The notes under the pieces: model-generated
Database searches by the model: none
Told to the model about the DNA's origin: nothing
Seen by the model: only the letters and a program-made list of their open reading frames with translations
Part shown: positions 44,566 through 47,746 of the stretch, one piece after another
Layout of the letters: the number at the start of each line of letters is the position of its first letter
How positions within the stretch are numbered: the first letter of the stretch is position 1
Translations under genes and position numbers: made by a program
NCBI GenBank assembly: GCA_002238425.1
Contig: MPMJ01000022.1
Coordinates: 1 to 47,746 of the forward strand
Reading direction: 5' to 3'
Length of the DNA stretch: 47,746 nucleotides
Source: SAR202 cluster bacterium bin16
GTDB lineage: Bacteria; Chloroflexota; Dehalococcoidia; Lucifugimonadales; Australimonadaceae

Positions 44566-44970
44566 TCGCGGCGCTACACCTTCGCCGCCTCCCACCGGCT
44601 CTACGCCGACGCCCTCTCGCCTGAGGAGAACGAGGACATCTTCGGCAAGTGCGCCAACCCCAACGGGCACGGCCACAACTACGGCCTCACCATCACCGTT
44701 GGCGGCCCCGTCGACTCCGATACCGGCTTCATCATGCCCCTCACGGAGCTCGACGACGCGGTCAGGCGCAACGTCCTGGACCTCTACGACCACCGCTACC
44801 TGAACCTGGACGTCGAGGACTACTTCCACCTCGTCCCCACCGGCGAGAACATCGCCCGCACGATTTGGCAGCGCCTCAGCGGCCCCCTTGCCGGACGCCT
44901 CGAGCGCGTCACCCTGGACGAGACCCGCAACAACCGATTCGAGTACCCCGCCGCAGGAGCGAACCCGTGA
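44542..44970 (+). CDS. 6-pyruvoyltetrahydropterin synthase / QueD superfamily protein, copy 2
   Basis: This 142-residue paralogue of the preceding gene has zinc ligands H18, H43 and H45, Cys37, D83-H84 (LYDHRYLN) and Glu127 (LDETRNNRF). The motif C-x5-HGH (CANPNGHGHNY) is exactly that of animal and bacterial PTPS. Two paralogues in tandem suggest different substrates or a hetero-oligomer. ATG at 44542 has GGAGCAACGGC upstream, which is part of the duplicated segment. The TGA stop overlaps the GTG start of the SDR gene. Confidence 0.88.
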   Translation: MNAPVVHLSRRYTFAASHRLYADALSPEENEDIFGKCANPNGHGHNYGLTITVGGPVDSDTGFIMPLTELDDAVRRNVLDLYDHRYLNLDVEDYFHLVPTGENIARTIWQRLSGPLAGRLERVTLDETRNNRFEYPAAGANP

Positions 44971-45695
44971 CCGATGCAGCCAGCGTCCTCGCCGGAAAGA
45001 CCGCCGTCGTCACCGGCGCATCGAGCGGCATCGGCAAGGCCATCGCCCAGCGCCTCGTCGACGCTGGAGCGCGAGTCGCGCTCGTCGGGCGCAGCGAGGA
45101 GCGCCTGCGCGAGGCCGCGTCCGGCTGGCCGTCCGATGCCTGGGTCGCGCTCCCCTGCGACGTGCGCGACAGCGCTGCTGTGCAGGCGATGGCCGCCCGC
45201 GCCGAGCAGGAGCTGGGACGCGTCGACATCCTCGTGAACTCGGCTGGCGCCTTCAAGGCCGCTGCGCTCCCGGAACTCGACGACGAGACTTGGCGTGAGC
45301 TGTGGGAGACGAACGTCAACGGCACACTCTTCCCTACGCGAGCGCTGCTGCCCGGCATGCTGGAACGAGGCTTCGGCTGCATCGTCATCGTCTCCTCCGT
45401 CGTTGCGCACCGAGGCTTCGCGGGCATGACCGGCTACGGTGCCACCAAGCATGCGGTCACCGGCTTTGCCCGGGCCCTCACTACCGAGGTGCGGCGGCAG
45501 GGTGTGCGCGTCGTCAACGCCTGTATCGGGCCGGTCGACACGCCGATCTGGGAGGGCATGACCACGCCGCTCCCGCGGGAGGAGATGCTCACCGTGGACG
45601 AGGTCGCCGACGCCATCGTGGGCGCCATGACCCTCTCCGGCAAACAGGTGATCGAGGACCTGCTCCTCCTCCCCCAGGGTGGGCTCTACCCGTGA
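44967..45695 (+). CDS. Short-chain dehydrogenase/reductase
   Basis: This 242-residue classical SDR has the nucleotide motif TGASSGIG (17-24), NSAG (91-94), and the catalytic Ser143/144, Tyr157 and Lys161 (YGATK). GRSEERL after strand two suggests NADP preference by the Arg residues. GTG at 44967 overlaps the PTPS stop (GTGA), so it is translationally coupled to the pterin genes. Sepiapterin reductase, the step after PTPS in tetrahydrobiopterin synthesis, is an SDR, so this protein is a candidate for such a reductase; a general ketoreductase remains possible. Confidence 0.88.
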   Translation: MTDAASVLAGKTAVVTGASSGIGKAIAQRLVDAGARVALVGRSEERLREAASGWPSDAWVALPCDVRDSAAVQAMAARAEQELGRVDILVNSAGAFKAAALPELDDETWRELWETNVNGTLFPTRALLPGMLERGFGCIVIVSSVVAHRGFAGMTGYGATKHAVTGFARALTTEVRRQGVRVVNACIGPVDTPIWEGMTTPLPREEMLTVDEVADAIVGAMTLSGKQVIEDLLLLPQGGLYP

Positions 45696-45723
45696 CACCC
45701 GTGGGTGATACGCTTTATCTGAG

Positions 45724-46482
45724 ATGACCACCCTGATCCAGACCGCCCTCACTGGCATCCGCCGTGCCATCAGCCTCAACCTCGGCCAGCACGCGCACGG
45801 AGAGCAGCACCACCGGAGCGGAGGAGCCTCCGTCCGCGAGGTCGTCTTCGGCGCGAACGATGGCCTCGTCTCGAACACTGCGCTCGTCGCTGCGATCGCG
45901 GGAGGCACGTCGGACCCCGCCATCATCATCCTCGGAGGCGTCGCCGGGATGGTCGCGGGCACCATTTCGATGGCCCTCGGCGCGTACGTCTCCACGAAGA
46001 GCCAGCGCGAGCTCCACGAGTCCGAGGAGGCCCGTGAGTTCTGGGAGATCGAGCATATGCGCGAGCACGAACTCGCCGAGACACGCCGCATCTTCCGCCT
46101 CAAGGGCATCACCGGCCCGCTCCTCGACGAGGTCGTCGACGCCGTCTCCCGCGACCACGACCAGTGGGTGAAGCTGATGATGACCGAGGAGCTCGGCCTG
46201 CCCAGCAAGCCCGCGAAGCCGCACCTCGCCGCGAGCGTCATGGGCGTTTCGTTCGCCTTCGCCGCCATCGTGCCGGTGCTCCCGTTCTTCTTCGCCGAGG
46301 GCGCCGCGGCGCTCGCCTCGACGTTCATCATGAGCGGCATCGCGCTCTTCACCGTCGGCGCGTGGCGCGCGATGCTCAGCCAGGGCAACATGCTCCGCAA
46401 GGGAACGGAGATGGTCGTCCTCGCCGGCATCGCCGTCGCCGCCGCCTACGGCATCGGCACAGCCGTCGGCGTCGCCGTATAA
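45724..46482 (+). CDS. VIT1/CCC1 family transporter
   Basis: This 252-residue membrane protein has VVFGANDGLVSNTALVAAIAG in the first helix and GGVAGMVAGTISMALGAYVS in the second, both characteristic of VIT1/CCC1 iron/manganese exporters. A cytoplasmic Glu-rich helical segment follows (ELHESEEAREFWEIEHMREH), the metal-binding domain of VIT1. Two or three more helices complete it. Probably exports or stores Fe2+/Mn2+. It is 28 bp after the SDR gene and may be in the same transcript. Confidence 0.92.
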   Translation: MTTLIQTALTGIRRAISLNLGQHAHGEQHHRSGGASVREVVFGANDGLVSNTALVAAIAGGTSDPAIIILGGVAGMVAGTISMALGAYVSTKSQRELHESEEAREFWEIEHMREHELAETRRIFRLKGITGPLLDEVVDAVSRDHDQWVKLMMTEELGLPSKPAKPHLAASVMGVSFAFAAIVPVLPFFFAEGAAALASTFIMSGIALFTVGAWRAMLSQGNMLRKGTEMVVLAGIAVAAAYGIGTAVGVAV

Positions 46483-46490
46483 CCCCCCTT

Positions 46491-46512
46491 GTCGTTCCTG
46501 CGAAGGCAGGAA
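46491..46512. repeat. Degenerate hairpin repeat
   Basis: GTCGTTCCTGCGAAGGCAGG and AACC: arms TTCCTGC/GCAGGAA pair, a compensated variant of TTCCCGC/GCGGGAA. It lies after the transporter gene; the paired changes support selection for the hairpin. A fragment of the second repeat family (TTCATGGTGAGCCTGTCGAA) follows at 46525. Confidence 0.7.
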
Positions 46513-46553
46513 CCTCGTAGCCCGTTCATGGTGAGCCTGTCGAACCACGCCGC

Positions 46554-47500
46554 CTAACCCGCTTGCGCCGCCCGCACCGCCCCCAGCACCTCCTCACCCG
46601 TCACGACCCCCCGCTCCCCCCCCCCCCCCCCCCCCCACCCCCCCCCCAGCAGCCACGAGCCCCTCGTACCGCGCCGAGATGCGCCCATCGCCGCCCACCA
46701 CGAACGTCCACGGCTCCGACGGCAACCCCCACTCCGCCATCTCCGCCGACGGCGTCAGCCGACCCTCGCCCCGCGCCGCGTCGAGGTCCCACGGCTCGAT
46801 GTGTATGACCTCCCACCGCGCCGCCGAGCTTCTGCTGCACGCGCTCCAGCGAGTCCGTCACCGGCCCGCACAGTGCACTCACGCAGAATTGCGGCGACGC
46901 GAAGAACACCACGAACGCCTCGCCCGCGTCGACTGCCTCCGCGACCGACACGTTGTGCAGCGCGTCGCCCTCCACCGGGCGGGTCGAGATCTCCGTGAAC
47001 GGCACGTCGTGGATAGTCAGGTTCTCCGTGCGCGGCGCAGCATCGCCTACCAGCGGTGCGCTCGCCTCTGCCCGCACCTGGAACGCCGTCCCTTCGGTCA
47101 GCGTTCCCCCGTCTAGGACGAATTCCGCGCCCCAGATGCCCGCGGACGGGAACGACACCTCGTCGACCACGTAGAGCCCCGCGTACTCGAGGTGCAGGTG
47201 GAGTTCCCCGTCGTCGTGCAGGTGCGGCGTCACGCCTTCCACTTCCCGCCACACCGCCTGCGCCTCAGCATGGAATCGCGAGGACTCGCCATCCAGCTCG
47301 AAGAAGCGCACCGACACCTCAGCCCCCTCCAGGAACGCGCCGTTCTTGTCTACGAGCCCGAACGGGAAGCGGTTCTCTCCCGGCACGAACTCCGCCGCCG
47401 CGAGGATGCCGCTGTACACTGGCGCAGGCGGCTCCGGCTCCCCGCCGCACCCGGCCAGCAACGCCACCGCCGCCATTCCTGCCGCCAACAGCAACCCCAT
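46554..47500 (-). pseudogene. Thioredoxin-like lipoprotein, frame broken (pseudogene or assembly error)
   Basis: From ATG at 47500 there is a lipoprotein signal (MGLLLAAGMAAVALLAGCGG, Cys18), then a beta-rich domain (PFGLVDKNGAFLEGAEVSVR), and from about residue 195 a thioredoxin-fold region (AFVVFFASPQFCVSALCGPV; C-x4-C, not CxxC). After RVQQKLGG, near 46820-46832, the frame jumps: the continuation VIHIEPWDLDAARGEGRLTP to ARYEGLVAA is in the next frame. A second break falls in a C21-A-C10 tract (46616-46647). The natural end VTGEEVLGAVRAAQAG and its stop at 46554 are in a third relation. The original protein would have about 310 residues. Two breaks suggest decay or sequencing error. Confidence 0.7.
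46616..46647. repeat. Homopolymer tract C21-A-C10
   Basis: A run of 21 C, one A and 10 C lies in the 3' part of the thioredoxin-like gene. It puts the two ends of the gene out of frame. Confidence 0.9.
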
Positions 47501-47515
47501 CCGGCCTATTGCCCC

Positions 47516-47539
47516 GTCATTCCCGCCCCCTTCGTCATT
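47516..47539. repeat. Truncated composite hairpin repeat
   Basis: GTCATTCCCGC at 47516 and GTCATT at 47534 keep the 18-nt spacing of the 45-nt composite unit. After GTCATT the repeat stops abruptly and unrelated sequence begins. Upstream region of the thioredoxin-like lipoprotein gene. Confidence 0.7.
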
Positions 47540-47550
47540 TGTATGTTGTA

Positions 47551-47584
47551 GCTGCCGCTCAGATGGGCCCATCTGAGCGGCAGC
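47551..47584. repeat. Perfect 34-bp palindrome near the contig edge
   Basis: GCTGCCGCTCAGATGGG (47551-47567) is followed directly by its reverse complement CCCATCTGAGCGGCAGC (47568-47584). It begins 12 bp after the truncated hairpin repeat. It could be a bidirectional terminator, the end of a mobile element or an assembly joint. From 47585 to 47746 I recognise no gene, though a minus-strand frame (47506-47718) reads through the palindrome. Confidence 0.85.
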
Positions 47585-47746
47585 GTGGGGGGCGCGTCGA
47601 CCGTCATTGGGTGAGCGCTGGATGGTCCCGGAAGCTGCACCGCGCGGGAGTAAGACACCCCCTGCGCCCCACCTTTGTCGCTCCGAACAGATACGAGGGC
47701 TTCGGGCCCGCATGACAAGTGCGGAGGACAATCAAGATTATGGCAT

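Noticed and set aside
44004-44970. Tandem T-fold genes as queuosine QueD pair
   Set aside because: Both have C-x5-HGH and not C-x3-HGH, and no queC, queE or queF is nearby. QueD activity is not excluded but is not the best reading.
47506-47718. A 70-codon minus-strand frame at the right edge (QLPGPSSAHPMTVDAP...)
   Set aside because: It reads through the palindrome and the truncated repeat, has no recognisable family and no clear ribosome site. It may be the end of a gene outside the window, but this cannot be supported.

Overview
This window looks like a contig from a high-GC, aerobic bacterium, most likely a Chloroflexota lineage related to Dehalococcoidia/SAR202. That placement is inference. 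It rests on overall protein character, a 23S rRNA gene that stands apart from 16S and 5S, rpoBC without rplJL next to it, a caa3-type oxidase whose subunit II carries a fused cytochrome c domain, and a family of short GTCATTCCCGC hairpin repeats scattered between genes. No 16S rRNA is present to settle it.

Layout. 1-600: the end of an IS30-family element, a hairpin repeat and the remnant of a phage/plasmid replication protein. 805-4151: a FAD disulfide oxidoreductase and two dienelactone hydrolases on the minus strand; all three carry a local expansion (a 75-bp in-frame duplication or a G/C homopolymer). 4279-6237: a small COX2-type membrane protein followed by heme A synthase (ctaA) and heme O synthase (ctaB). 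6300-14585: rpoC and rpoB, minus strand, with their own promoter. 14827-16600: thiolase and apt, minus strand. 16803-25380: a long plus-strand run rpsB-tsf-pyrH-frr-uppS-cdsA-cytochrome c-dxr-rseP-ispG, joining translation, lipid carrier and MEP isoprenoid genes. 25391-27093: a nitroreductase and two RDD membrane proteins. 27227-30618: initiator tRNA and 23S rRNA on the minus strand with a consensus-like promoter. 30700-35657: coxB-coxA-coxC-coxD-ctaG. 35813-42496: a cation exchanger, class I aldolase, a glycosyltransferase, a DUF6159-like protein, glpX and purT. 42555-43474: a hicA-hicB toxin-antitoxin pair with a DUF6941-like gene. 43656-46482: a Rieske protein, two tandem 6-pyruvoyltetrahydropterin synthase-type proteins, a short-chain dehydrogenase and a VIT1/CCC1 transporter. 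46554-47746: a broken thioredoxin-like lipoprotein and a long palindrome at the contig edge.

How it fits together. The ctaA/ctaB genes make heme A for the caa3 oxidase encoded 25 kb away, and CtaG would help with its copper insertion. dxr and ispG (MEP pathway) feed uppS (undecaprenyl carrier). Class I aldolase and class II fructose bisphosphatase suggest gluconeogenic capacity. The most intriguing cluster is Rieske-PTPS-PTPS-SDR: both PTPS proteins have the C-x5-HGH motif of tetrahydropterin synthases rather than the C-x3-HGH motif of QueD, and an SDR follows with overlapping codons, so a tetrahydropterin (biopterin-like) pathway is a reasonable hypothesis. A hairpin repeat has inserted exactly at the junction of the two PTPS genes and left a direct duplication of the second gene's start.

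Caution: several homopolymers (G10, C15, C21) and a frameshifted gene could be real slippage loci or assembly errors; the sequence alone cannot decide.
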